DNA of 64,000 nt from Synechococcus sp. C9 (GCF_022984075.1 NZ_JALAAD010000001.1:2150455-2214454); one strand, 5' to 3'; counted from the first letter of the stretch, positions 55,201 to 62,861 are shown. Program-made: numbers and translations. The notes: a model not told the origin generated them from the sequence alone.

Positions 55201-56040
55201 ATGAATCAGATAACCGTCATTGGCTCCAACCCTAAATATGTGGACAAGGAAACCTATATTAGGGATGTTAATGTTTTTCTAAGAAACCACCCCTACTACC
55301 GGGCTGTACGGGTTATCAAAAATGAATTTAACCCGGATGAGGAAACAGTAGAGTATCTGTTTTCCTACCTGCTGGTGGACACCTTAAAAAATACTCAATA
55401 CCAGGGGAATTTGAGAGCAGAATTAGCTTACAAGTGCTTTCATCTATTGGTGCTTGAGTCATTGTGGCGGTCACTCATTTACCCTAAATTCAGGTTAGAT
55501 GATCCCGTTTTTAAGCAAAAATTACAACTGAATAAAAAAACTCGCACCATCCTGTCACCCCACGTCAATTTACAAGCTAATGCGTGTTTAAGTATGTGGA
55601 AAATGTTGGAGCGTTTACATTCCTTGGGGCGGGTTGGCTACGCTACAACGACGCTATTTCAACTGCTATGGCATGAGCCATCGGGACTTATGTTTCCCGA
55701 TTGCAATGCTTTTGATAACCTTAGCCATACCACGATCCGCAATTCGCAAAACGAAACCCAAAACTACCTGCGGAATATAGGGGGATTGTCTGTTTATAAG
55801 AAACAACACTGGGAGCAGGGGGAAAGCCTACCGCCGTTAAATCCATTCCAAGACTGGCCTGTATCAAATTTGATTCTAAAACTAGCAAGAAATGAAGCAA
55901 TAAACTCACCAGTGTTTAGAAAGGAATTTTATTGTCCCTTTGTAGATGCCCGCCACAAACTAATCCATTACTTGCAACATACCCAATTGATACTTTTGCA
56001 CCAATCCCCAAAAGGTGTAATGACAAAAGCTACACGCTAA
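55201..56040 (+). CDS. Unknown protein of the integrated element
   Basis: 279 residues, starts 5 bases after the integrase stop, so it is likely cotranscribed. Segments such as DVNVFLRNHPYYRAVRVIKNEFNPDEETVEYLFSYLLVDTL and NLQANACLSMWKMLERLHSLGRVGYATTTLFQLLW are predicted helical; no signal peptide, membrane segment or known motif seen. Its place between integrase and the small HTH gene is where cargo or defence genes are often found in satellite elements, but I have no direct evidence. No family recognised. Confidence 0.62.
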   Translation: MNQITVIGSNPKYVDKETYIRDVNVFLRNHPYYRAVRVIKNEFNPDEETVEYLFSYLLVDTLKNTQYQGNLRAELAYKCFHLLVLESLWRSLIYPKFRLDDPVFKQKLQLNKKTRTILSPHVNLQANACLSMWKMLERLHSLGRVGYATTTLFQLLWHEPSGLMFPDCNAFDNLSHTTIRNSQNETQNYLRNIGGLSVYKKQHWEQGESLPPLNPFQDWPVSNLILKLARNEAINSPVFRKEFYCPFVDARHKLIHYLQHTQLILLHQSPKGVMTKATR

Positions 56041-56130
56041 CTCAAGATCCCCCTAAAAATTTTGGCTTTTTATCGGGGTTTGCCGGATTTTTTTAACAAG
56101 CACAATGCAGGAATAATCTTTTTTAGACTG

Positions 56131-56149
56131 CCAATAGTGATTCTATTGG
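56131..56149. promoter_or_regulatory. Inverted repeat upstream of the small HTH gene
   Basis: CCAATAG then TGATT then CTATTGG: a perfect 7-base inverted repeat with a 5-base centre, 9 bases before the HTH gene ATG. It overlaps the ribosome binding region (TTGGGGG). It is well placed as an operator for autorepression, or as a hairpin that hides the ribosome site. Confidence 0.55.
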
Positions 56150-56158
56150 GGGTTTTGA

Positions 56159-56380
56159 ATGCTGTTGAAAATCGAAGAAGCGGCGGAGCTTTGTCGGGTT
56201 TCCACTTGGTGTTTCAAGCGATGGGTTAGGGAGGGGCGGATACCGGCAACCGCCATCTTCAAACCATCCCGGCGGTGTGTGCGATACAGATCGGAAATCC
56301 TTGATAAATGGATTGCGGGGAAACTGGAATCCCCGGAGCCACGCAGGGTGGGGCGGCCCCGGAGGGAGCGCCATGAGTAA
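56159..56380 (+). CDS. AlpA/excisionase-type helix-turn-helix protein
   Basis: 73 residues. MLLKIEEAAELCRVSTWCFKRWVREGRIPATAIFKPSRRCVRYRSEILDKWI is a MerR-like winged HTH with the AAELCxVSxxxFxRWVREG recognition helix and a wing (SRRCVRYRSEILDKW). Such AlpA-like proteins regulate or assist excision of integrated elements. It stands after the integrase and one unknown, and a palindrome lies just upstream, so autoregulation is likely. The tail is Arg-rich. Confidence 0.82.
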   Translation: MLLKIEEAAELCRVSTWCFKRWVREGRIPATAIFKPSRRCVRYRSEILDKWIAGKLESPEPRRVGRPRRERHE

Positions 56381-56537
56381 CCCAAAAAAACAACCCCCGA
56401 CACCGTTGCCGGGGGGAATGTCAAAAAAACTTTCAATGATAAGGAGAGACTATCATGACAAGCTTAACCCATGCAAACAATGCGGTACACCATTTAGACA
56501 ATCGGCACCGACAAGAGTGGCTACAGTCGGCGGTTAG
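56373..56537 (+). CDS. Doubtful small gene between HTH and primase genes
   Basis: 54 residues beginning MSNPKKQPPTPLPGGMSKKLSMIRRD, with a CKQCGTPF pair of cysteines. It overlaps the HTH gene by 8 bases and the primase gene by 83 bases. A zinc-knuckle-like CxxC may be chance. The overlap with the well-started primase gene makes it uncertain. Confidence 0.25.
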   Translation: MSNPKKQPPTPLPGGMSKKLSMIRRDYHDKLNPCKQCGTPFRQSAPTRVATVGG

Positions 56538-58848
56538 CCCGGATGTAATTGATCTCAATGTTGAAACCCTAAGGGATGCCCAGGCGGTAGCCAAATTACT
56601 AAACCTGCCATTGGATGGGCTTCACGGATGGGGGGCAAAGGATTTAACACCGGGCTGGATAGCTTGGAGTGTCGATCCCCTGACGGGCAAACGGGACGGC
56701 TCATTCATTTACAAGCCCGACAAGGCACCCTTAGCCCTTGATGACGGCAAACCCAAGATTGGCACTGATGGCACTATCAAACGGTGCAAATACATCCAGC
56801 GCAGGGGGGCGGCTACAAAGCCCCTATTTCTACAAGCAGACTGGTTAAATTGGCCTGAGATTTTAGCTGATGAAAGCTACGATTTAGCACTCTGCGAAGG
56901 GGGCAAAAAAGCAGGCTCACTTATCAGTCAGTCTATCGCCGCCATTTCCATTCAGGGGATGTGGAATTCCCAGGTTAATTGGGAATTAAAACCCGAATTA
57001 AGGATATTTTGCCCAGGGCGGAATATCTATCTTTTCCCTGATGCTGATTGGCGGACTAATGCCAATGTCGCTCAGGGGTGGTTACGCACTGGAGCATTGC
57101 TCCAAGATGCGGGGGCAAACATCAAAGTTTGTGTCTGGGATTCAGCACTAGGTAAAGGCGTTGATGATGCCCTAGCTAATGGTGCCATCCTAGAAAAAAT
57201 CATGGGCAAGGCATTGGATTTATCCCAATGGGCAAAGCAGGTTAAAACAATCAAGACTGAAGCCCCAGAAGTTACACCGGAATTGGTGAATCAGGTATTA
57301 GCTGAATCTCAAGCTAGATTTGATGTTTATCAGCTAATTCCCACCGAATTGGCTAATGCAATCACCCGTAAAGCTAAAACCTTTGAATTACCCCCGGAAA
57401 CCCTGCTATCCGTATTTCTAGCGGTTGCCAGTAGCCTAATTCCCCATAAACTATCCTTGGGGGATGATTACACGATACCCGCCATTTTATGGTTAGGTTT
57501 GATGGGGGATAGTGGCACTGGAAAATCACCCGTAATCAACACCTTTACCAAGCCCCTAAGCAAGTTTCAAAGGGAAGCCTATGAGCGTTATGAATCGGCA
57601 ATGGAAGCCTATAGGCAAGCCTTAGGGGACAAGGAAATTGAAAATAAACCCTCCCCCCCTAATCGCAGGTTTTACTACCTTCAAGACTTCACCTGGGAAG
57701 CGATTAGCACAGCCCTAAAAGCCCGTAATCATTGCCTGATTTATTCAGATGAATTAGCAGGCTTTGTGCTAGGGCAAAATCAATATAAACAACGGGGCGG
57801 AAACGATAGGCAAAGATGGTTAACCGCCTATGATGGTGGGGCAATTGACGTTTTAAGGACTACCCGGAATTTGCATATTCCTGATGCAAGTCTCAGTGTT
57901 TTAGGGGGCATACAACCGTCAATACTGCAACAGTTAATAGGTAGGGATGGCTCAACGGTGGATGGATTTTGGGCACGGTTTTTATGGATTGAAATTCCCA
58001 GTCGCAAATTACCTTGTCCTATCGATGCCCCGGTCGTCAATCTGAGTGAGCTACTCGCAGGGGTTTATGAGCGCCTGGATCAACGGGCGGGGGTAAGTAG
58101 CACTTTCAGCCTGTGCCCCAGGGGAAAACGCTTATGGGCGCAATGGTGGGATGAAGTCGAAGCCCTTAAGGATTCAGAAGTAAACCCATTCCTAAAGGCA
58201 ATCTATCCCAAGATGATGGAGCGAGCCGGGCGGGTAGCCCTGGTTGCCCATTGTGTGAATAGTGCATTTAGGAATGATTGCCCAGGCGAAGTCATACCCC
58301 CGGAAACCTTGGAATGGGCAATCGCATTTATTAGGTGGACACTTCAACAATCCAGGCTGGTTTATGCCGATTGTGGACACTGCGAAAGCCCCGAAGCGCA
58401 ACGGATAGCCCGGTTTATCCAAAAATTCCAGGGCAAAACTGTTGACGGTAGGCGGGTGAATGCTTGGTGGACTGGTAATAAAAAACCCCTAGCCAAAGAA
58501 TGCCGCCAATGGCTTGCCGATCTGGTAGCCCTTGGTTATGCCGAAGTCATCTCCGGCACCCCCGATAAACCCGATTTTGCTGTAAGGATTCTAGGTGCAA
58601 AGGTGCATAATCCCCAGAAGTCGCATTATGACGGGGATACAAGCGCACCTACCCCAGGTGCATTTTTAGGTGCAAAGGTGCATTTGCCAAACCCCGATAC
58701 GAAAAATGCACCTAACGCACCTGTAGATGCACCTACCACAGGTGCGCCGGAAACCACGACTGGGAGCCAATTCCAGGGAAATGCACCTAATGCACCTGAT
58801 TTTATAGATTCCAATTCAGAGGGGGATGAGCAATGGGAGGACTTCTAA
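56455..58848 (+). CDS. Replication protein: Toprim-like N-terminus and DUF3987-type helicase
   Basis: 797 residues. The first 270 contain LALCEGGKKAGSLISQSIAAI and FPDADWRTNANVAQGW, similar to DUF3854/Toprim-type primase parts. From about residue 340 is a P-loop ATPase with GLMGDSGTGKSPVINTF (Walker A) and NHCLIYSDELAGFVLGQ (Walker B), then LSVLGGIQPSILQQLIGRDGS. This matches DUF3987, a helicase family of mobile elements and phages. The tail has Ala/Pro/Thr repeats. The ATG at 56455 has AAGGAGAG as ribosome site. The likely role is to start replication of the excised element, perhaps at the repeat array at 60.4-60.7 kb. Confidence 0.84.
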   Translation: MTSLTHANNAVHHLDNRHRQEWLQSAVSPDVIDLNVETLRDAQAVAKLLNLPLDGLHGWGAKDLTPGWIAWSVDPLTGKRDGSFIYKPDKAPLALDDGKPKIGTDGTIKRCKYIQRRGAATKPLFLQADWLNWPEILADESYDLALCEGGKKAGSLISQSIAAISIQGMWNSQVNWELKPELRIFCPGRNIYLFPDADWRTNANVAQGWLRTGALLQDAGANIKVCVWDSALGKGVDDALANGAILEKIMGKALDLSQWAKQVKTIKTEAPEVTPELVNQVLAESQARFDVYQLIPTELANAITRKAKTFELPPETLLSVFLAVASSLIPHKLSLGDDYTIPAILWLGLMGDSGTGKSPVINTFTKPLSKFQREAYERYESAMEAYRQALGDKEIENKPSPPNRRFYYLQDFTWEAISTALKARNHCLIYSDELAGFVLGQNQYKQRGGNDRQRWLTAYDGGAIDVLRTTRNLHIPDASLSVLGGIQPSILQQLIGRDGSTVDGFWARFLWIEIPSRKLPCPIDAPVVNLSELLAGVYERLDQRAGVSSTFSLCPRGKRLWAQWWDEVEALKDSEVNPFLKAIYPKMMERAGRVALVAHCVNSAFRNDCPGEVIPPETLEWAIAFIRWTLQQSRLVYADCGHCESPEAQRIARFIQKFQGKTVDGRRVNAWWTGNKKPLAKECRQWLADLVALGYAEVISGTPDKPDFAVRILGAKVHNPQKSHYDGDTSAPTPGAFLGAKVHLPNPDTKNAPNAPVDAPTTGAPETTTGSQFQGNAPNAPDFIDSNSEGDEQWEDF

Positions 58849-59543
58849 CCGCCCCGAAGGTGGGGGAATGCTATGCCGGGGGGATTGTCACTCGCAGGCA
58901 ACGGACACCCCAGGGGCAAGTACGGCTATTGGTTAATGGGCAATGGATAACCTTTGAGCCATCCCCGCCATTGGATAGATTCAAACCGGGGGACAAAATC
59001 AGATTGATTAACCCCACCTGCTGGGAGTGGCAACGGTGGCCGGGGGGCGTTACTGCCAAGGTTGTGGACGTGTTGGATGGGGGTGCAAGGCTAAGAATAA
59101 GCACCCCCGAAAGTGAGCGGGGCGGGTTTTATTACGGTGTGGACAGTGAAAACTGGGAATTAGTAGAGACACCTGCACCACCACCGGCACCCCCGCCGCC
59201 GCCACCACCGCTGGTAATCTCTGAGCCGGATGCGCCTACTACAGGTACACCGGAAACCCCTGTCCCCCATACTCCGAAACAAATTAATCAGGTGAGTTTG
59301 CAGGTCGGGGACTGGGTGCGATACCGGGGGAGCTATCAATCGTTGCGGGTGCAGTGCGAGCATTCCCGCCGGGACGGTGTGAGGATAACCGCCATTGATG
59401 GGGATATGGCAACCATCAAAGCCAAAAAATGGATTTATGGTTATACGGTGCCGATTGCCGAATTGGTTTTAGAGCGCAGGGGAAACCCACCGGCAAAAAC
59501 TATTAGCGCAGTTGGGGGAAATGATGATGACACCCCGTTTTAG
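58833..59543 (+). CDS. Two-domain protein with Pro linker, unknown
   Basis: 236 residues, overlapping the end of the helicase gene by 16 bases. Residues 8-108 and 152-222 are both rich in beta strands (GECYAGGIVTRRQRTPQGQVRLLVNG, and VGDWVRYRGSYQSLRVQCEHSRRDGVRITAIDG), each like a small SH3/KOW-type barrel. They are joined by a run of Pro and a DAPTTGTPETP segment also found at the end of the helicase (DAPTTGAPET). No enzyme motif. Possibly a DNA- or RNA-binding accessory protein. Confidence 0.68.
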   Translation: MGGLLTAPKVGECYAGGIVTRRQRTPQGQVRLLVNGQWITFEPSPPLDRFKPGDKIRLINPTCWEWQRWPGGVTAKVVDVLDGGARLRISTPESERGGFYYGVDSENWELVETPAPPPAPPPPPPPLVISEPDAPTTGTPETPVPHTPKQINQVSLQVGDWVRYRGSYQSLRVQCEHSRRDGVRITAIDGDMATIKAKKWIYGYTVPIAELVLERRGNPPAKTISAVGGNDDDTPF

Positions 59544-59598
59544 CGCAAACAAGTCTGGCTAACCGCCGGAGTAAACCACACCTCAAGGAGTCATCAAA

Positions 59599-59772
59599 AT
59601 GATCAGCGAAATTATTGGCATTGTCAAACAATTGCCGCCGGGTGCCCAACGGGACGTTTTAGACTTCTGCCAATTTGTGGCACGTCAACACCGGGGCAAA
59701 GTTGAGAAACGGCAACGGGAATGGCAGAAACGTCACACCGATGATCCGCCAATGTACAAGGGCACTCCCTAA
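59599..59772 (+). CDS. Small DUF2281-like protein, orphan antitoxin-like
   Basis: 57 residues: MISEIIGIVKQLPPGAQRDV, then DFCQFVARQHRGKVEKRQREW. The helix pattern resembles the antitoxin at 10169-10396 (VIEQLKVMPQHLQWQVLEFV). The ATG follows AAGGAGTCATCAAA, a good ribosome site, and the coding pattern is clean. No toxin gene is next to it, so either it is an orphan antitoxin or another kind of small regulator. It is the last rightward gene of the left operon. Confidence 0.58.
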   Translation: MISEIIGIVKQLPPGAQRDVLDFCQFVARQHRGKVEKRQREWQKRHTDDPPMYKGTP

Positions 59773-60388
59773 CACCATCTGGGGGCATCATTCCCGGTGC
59801 CCCCTCCCCTGCTGATGAGAATCCACATTCTAAAAAGTGAATCGCAAATTAGGGTGAGCCTAGTCCCCCATCGCCGCCCGGCCACCGCACCCCCAGTAAA
59901 CAAAAATCAGTACCTTGGTGTGTTGCGTACTCACCCACCCGTGTACGCAAAATTTAAGCCAATTTTGTACTAACAGTCCCCGTAAAATCCCCAGCAATGC
60001 CCCCACGAGCAACCGCCCGTATGATTCTATCTGTAGGTGGGGGAAACTCGCTGTAGGGCATTCTAGCGGGCAATCAGATAAAACTAGCCCAAAAACCAAG
60101 GCATACCTTTGGCAATCCGATATATTCAACATTGATATACATAAGTTGTACTAATCAATGGCTGTAACTAACAATGTATTTACTCGCAAGGTTACGTTAT
60201 TACAATGCTTACGCCGGAATAAATCGTTAATGCACCTTCCAAGCGTACTGCAATCGGAGCGGGGAAACTGATTGCCAGTCCAACAGTTTATGACAATCCC
60301 CCGACTATATCAGTTTGATACACCTTTTAGGCACCGGGTGGTGGTGGGGATAGGCGGCAAGTAATGGCGGTTGCGGTTGCACCAAAGG
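59773..60388. other. 616-base stretch without a clear gene; nested inverted repeats
   Basis: Starts the long non-coding zone of the element. TTGCGTAC at 59923-59930 and GTACGCAA at 59943-59950 are perfect inverted 8-mers with a 12-base loop. The second overlaps a further inverted pair, AAAATT and AATTTT (59949-59966) with flanking GTAC. A short reading (59860-60132, minus strand) shows no features of a gene. Upstream of the hairpin array, GGCACC and GGCGGCAA motifs begin near 60330. Confidence 0.5.
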
Positions 60389-60660
60389 CACCACATTACA
60401 CCGTCGTGTAAAATGGTGAAACCCCGTCTGGGAGGGCTTTTCAGGGTTGATCCTGAAAAATCACCACGTTACCCCGTCGGGTAATCTGGTGAAACGCCGT
60501 CTGGGAGGGGGATAGGCGGCAATCCATCCCCCCAGTGAATGCACCATTTTATCTCTAGAGTCAAGGTGGTGAAACGCCGTCAGGGTGGGGGTTAGCGGCA
60601 ATCAATATGCCACCATCTTATCCGTAGAGATAATGTGGCGAAAACGCATCAGGGCGGGTA
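60389..60660. repeat. Four-unit hairpin-repeat array, candidate replication origin or regulatory region
   Basis: Four imperfect units begin at 60389, 60462, 60542 and 60611, 69-80 bases apart. Each has CACCA, then a short inner stem (TTACAC CGTC GTGTAA in unit 1, TTACCC CGTC GGGTAA in unit 2, weaker in 3, TTATC/GATAA in 4), then TGGTGAAAC(C/G)CCGTC(T/A)GGG and, in three units, a trailing TA(G)GCGGCAATC. CACCA and TGGTG flank the stem as outer inverted arms. Stem bases change on both sides in step. A separate perfect stem TTTTCAGG/CCTGAAAA (60438-60459) lies between units 1 and 2. GGCACCA repeats follow at 60687-60740. Confidence 0.78.
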
Positions 60661-60757
60661 TTAGCGGCAATCGATCCACCTTAGCTGGCACCAGGCACCA
60701 AAGGCACCAAGGGGAATTCCCACCTGGCAGGGGCACCAGGCGGGGGATATAGGCGGG

Positions 60758-60958
60758 TTACAGTTTGCTGGCAAGCTCAGTCAATTCAGCCAGCCGCAAC
60801 AGCATAGATTCCCACTCCCGAAGTTGTGTTTCCCCGGGATAGGTTTCTTCTTTAAAACACAAGGAGACTTGCGCCGAAAGTGCCTTCAAGGAATTCGCAA
60901 CAAACTCCAGCAATTCCGGTTGGTTGGTGAGCAGAGTGGGCAAGTTGTCATTAGTCAT
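60758..60958 (-). CDS. Small unknown protein of the leftward operon
   Basis: 66 residues, MTNDNLPTLLTNQPELLEFVANSLKALSAQVSLCF, helical, no motif. The ATG at 60958 has AGGAG 8 bases before it. It is the last gene in a leftward series of small genes that starts at 62632. No family recognised. Confidence 0.55.
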   Translation of the reverse strand: MTNDNLPTLLTNQPELLEFVANSLKALSAQVSLCFKEETYPGETQLREWESMLLRLAELTELASKL

Positions 60959-61024
60959 GGCTAAAACTCCTAAATCAAGGTACAAGGGACGGGGCAGTTT
61001 AACGCCATGCCCCAGGGCGGCAAG

Positions 61025-61435
61025 CTAGATTTTGCGGGTGAGAGCGATAAACACCGTAATCGCCATATCCTTGATCAGCTCAGGCGGCAATCCTTCCATT
61101 TGCCCCGCCATTTCCTGATAGCAGGTTGTCAGCAGGTGGCAGTAATGGCTAACCGTATCAGGGGACGGCATGGTGTTGGCGGGCGTAGTCTTTGGCGGCG
61201 GGGGGACAGTCTCACCTTCTGGGGGGACTTCTAGCGGCTTATACTTTCCGCCGTTTGCCATTAAGACAATTTCTTCACCCCTAGAATAAGTGCCAATAAT
61301 ATCGCCCGGTTTCCCCCACAATTTAATCTCTTGTTTGTCGGGCAACTCCACCACGATATTGATCCTCTCGCCGTACTGGGTGTTAAAAACCCGCCCAGCA
61401 GGAAATTTCACCTTCCCTTTTACCAACGTGGCCAT
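61025..61435 (-). CDS. Small protein with possible OB-like fold
   Basis: 136 residues. The first 70 (MATLVKGKVKFPAGRVFNTQYGERINIVVELPDKQEIKLWGKPG) alternate beta strands in an order that could form an OB fold, i.e. a single-strand DNA-binding type domain; a Pro-rich linker and a helical tail follow. This is inference from the pattern, with no conserved motif. It lies in the leftward operon. A longer reading to 61498 adds poor N-terminal sequence; ATG 61435 is preferred. Confidence 0.52.
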   Translation of the reverse strand: MATLVKGKVKFPAGRVFNTQYGERINIVVELPDKQEIKLWGKPGDIIGTYSRGEEIVLMANGGKYKPLEVPPEGETVPPPPKTTPANTMPSPDTVSHYCHLLTTCYQEMAGQMEGLPPELIKDMAITVFIALTRKI

Positions 61436-61523
61436 AATTTTCACACTCCAATTTGCAGGGTTTAACGTTGTCAGTACAATGCAGACAATCCCCGCCAATC
61501 AAGGGACGGGCGGGGAATTGTAC

Positions 61524-61709
61524 TTACCAATCGTGTCCTAGTGCTTCCAACTCTTCCCAGGTTTCAACACCCCAGGCGGACAGCATTTCCTCACGGCGCA
61601 TATCCTCTTGGGCGCATTGCAAGTCGTACTCCTGATCCGGGGTTAATATGGCTTCGCCACGCAAGCTATCGGTAGTGCCGTCAACAATCAAATCAGATTC
61701 AAATTCCAT
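61524..61709 (-). CDS. Small acidic unknown protein containing a dispersed-repeat segment
   Basis: 61 residues, MEFESDLIVDGTTDSLRGEAIL...QEDMRREEMLSAWGVETWEELEALGHDW, acidic. The ATG at 61709 has GGAGG six bases before. The DNA at 61650-61675 (TGGCTTCGCCACGCAAGCTA) resembles a segment common in the dispersed repeats (for example TGCCTACGGCACGCAAGCTA at 22151), so repeat sequence seems built into the coding region without breaking it. Function unknown. Confidence 0.55.
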   Translation of the reverse strand: MEFESDLIVDGTTDSLRGEAILTPDQEYDLQCAQEDMRREEMLSAWGVETWEELEALGHDW

Positions 61710-61722
61710 TGCAATCCTCCTA

Positions 61723-61845
61723 TTACCATTCAAAACGTTGGATAATTTGCCGCCAATCAGTAGCGGGTTGTTGTTGTGGCTTAGGCATGGGGGTTTTGGA
61801 TTCCTGTGCCGGTTGCGTTTTCTTAGTCCGTTTTGTGGTTGCCAT
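61723..61845 (-). CDS. Very small basic protein of the leftward operon
   Basis: 40 residues, MATTKRTKKTQPAQESKTPM, then KPQQQPATDWRQII and QRFEW. The ATG at 61845 follows AGGAGATTCACC. Its stop lies 13 bases before the ATG of the next gene, with that gene's ribosome site in between. Lysine-rich start, no known family. Accepted because spacing and ribosome site fit the operon. Confidence 0.5.
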   Translation of the reverse strand: MATTKRTKKTQPAQESKTPMPKPQQQPATDWRQIIQRFEW

Positions 61846-61901
61846 TGGTGAATCTCCTATTAGGTGAATGCCCCCAGCGGGATTGCCGGGGGCGGTGAAT
61901 T

Positions 61902-62384
61902 TTAGGCGTAGTAGGCGTGGTCTTGCGGGTATTCTTTGACGCCGAATTGCTCAGGCTGACGGCGTTTCCGGGGTTTGGGAGCAGGGGAAACCGGGGTGGG
62001 GTTATTAACGGTTTCTTTTTGCCGTTTCTTGTCAAGCCGGATAAACAAATCCACCAAGTCGGCGGTGGGGCGGTGGATTTTGATTTCCCACTTGTAAATA
62101 TCGGAAGGGAAATACTCGCTAGGGCGGGGCAAATTGATACCGCTATCCGACTGGTGGCGGTAGCGGGTGACTTTGCCCTTTTCTAGCAGGTAATTAAAGG
62201 TTTCCATTGCCGCTTCCACTGTCTCAAATGCGAGATACAGGAAAAACTTGGAAGCCGGGGGATAAAACCCTAACCGCACACGGGGGGCACCCACCGGGGC
62301 ACTGATAACCAAACCGCCCTTATCATGAAGCACCTTCTCAATCTTGGAGCGGTGCCCTTGGGGTTGTGTCGCAGTTGTAGTCAT
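61902..62384 (-). CDS. Unknown protein of the leftward operon
   Basis: 160 residues, MTTTATQPQGHRSKIEKVLHDKGGLVISAPV...VRLGFYPPASKFFLYLAFETVEAAMETFNYLLEKGKVTRYRHQ..., with a basic Pro-rich end (APKPRKRRQPEQFGVKE). GGAGG lies before the ATG at 62384. Alternating strands and helices suggest a compact alpha/beta domain. No family recognised. Confidence 0.6.
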   Translation of the reverse strand: MTTTATQPQGHRSKIEKVLHDKGGLVISAPVGAPRVRLGFYPPASKFFLYLAFETVEAAMETFNYLLEKGKVTRYRHQSDSGINLPRPSEYFPSDIYKWEIKIHRPTADLVDLFIRLDKKRQKETVNNPTPVSPAPKPRKRRQPEQFGVKEYPQDHAYYA

Positions 62385-62446
62385 GGGAAAATACCTCCAA
62401 AGAAATGTTTGTGAATTGCCCCGGAATTTCACCGGGGCTGTTTTGT

Positions 62447-62632
62447 TTAACGGCGGAGCGCTTGCCGGTATACGCTCCCGGCAAGCTCACTGATCAGTCC
62501 GAGTTGCTTCACCGGCTCCAGCGTGGCAAACAGCCGCCGAATTTCCGCCAGCGTTGCAGACTCCTCGTCCGTGAAATCCAAACTGCGAGGTGTCAAGTAG
62601 TCGATCACCTTCGAGCGAGTTTTGTCGTCCAT
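62447..62632 (-). CDS. Small protein at the head of the leftward operon
   Basis: 61 residues, MDDKTRSKVIDYLTPRSLDFTDEESATLAEIRRLF, helical and charged. The ATG at 62632 has GGAG just upstream (TTTGGAGATAGC). It is first behind a strong consensus promoter (TTGACA, 18 bases, TATATT at 62754-62783, minus strand) that contains an operator copy. No family recognised. Confidence 0.6.
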   Translation of the reverse strand: MDDKTRSKVIDYLTPRSLDFTDEESATLAEIRRLFATLEPVKQLGLISELAGSVYRQALRR

Positions 62633-62753
62633 TGCTATCTCCAAAAAAAACTACAGATTGGAAGGCTTCAAACTTGGTTGACACCTATGTTGCGCTCAGG
62701 GGCGGTTGTTGCCGGGCGTCCGCCTGCCCTATTTGATTGCCTTCCATATCTTT

Positions 62754-62783
62754 AATATAACCCGGTATACAGCGTTATGTCAA
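62754..62783 (-). promoter_or_regulatory. Leftward promoter of the small-gene operon
   Basis: On the minus strand TTGACA (62783-62778) and TATATT (62759-62754) are separated by 18 bases, matching the sigma-70 consensus closely. Operator copy 1 (CGGTATACAGCGTTATGT, 62763-62780) lies within the spacer and overlaps the -35. Repressor binding there would block transcription. Confidence 0.75.
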
Positions 62784-62861
62784 TCATTTTAGCAATGATA
62801 ATTGATAACACTTTTTGCGGTATACAGCGTTATGTGATAAGATAGGCTTATCGCTGTATAC
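62763..62861. promoter_or_regulatory. Repeated operators between divergent operons
   Basis: CGGTATACAGCGTTATGT occurs perfectly at 62763-62780 and 62818-62835, 55 bases apart. CGCTGTATAC, its inverted core, lies at 62852-62861. The gene right next to it encodes a ribbon-helix-helix protein, which is the natural candidate to bind. TTGCGG (62815-62820), 17 bases, TAAGAT (62838-62843) could be the rightward promoter, with copy 2 in its spacer. Confidence 0.75.

Noticed and set aside
59860-60132. 90-residue minus-strand protein
   Set aside because: Poor codon pattern, no ribosome site and inverted repeats inside it; likely part of the element's non-coding zone.
60159-60272. 37-residue rightward reading MAVTNNVFTRKVTLL...
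   Set aside because: No ribosome site, no homologue recalled, short. Could not be supported.
60389-60660. CRISPR array
   Set aside because: Only four units, all with internal stems and imperfectly repeated sequence of uneven length; no constant 23-37 base repeats with unique spacers and no cas genes.
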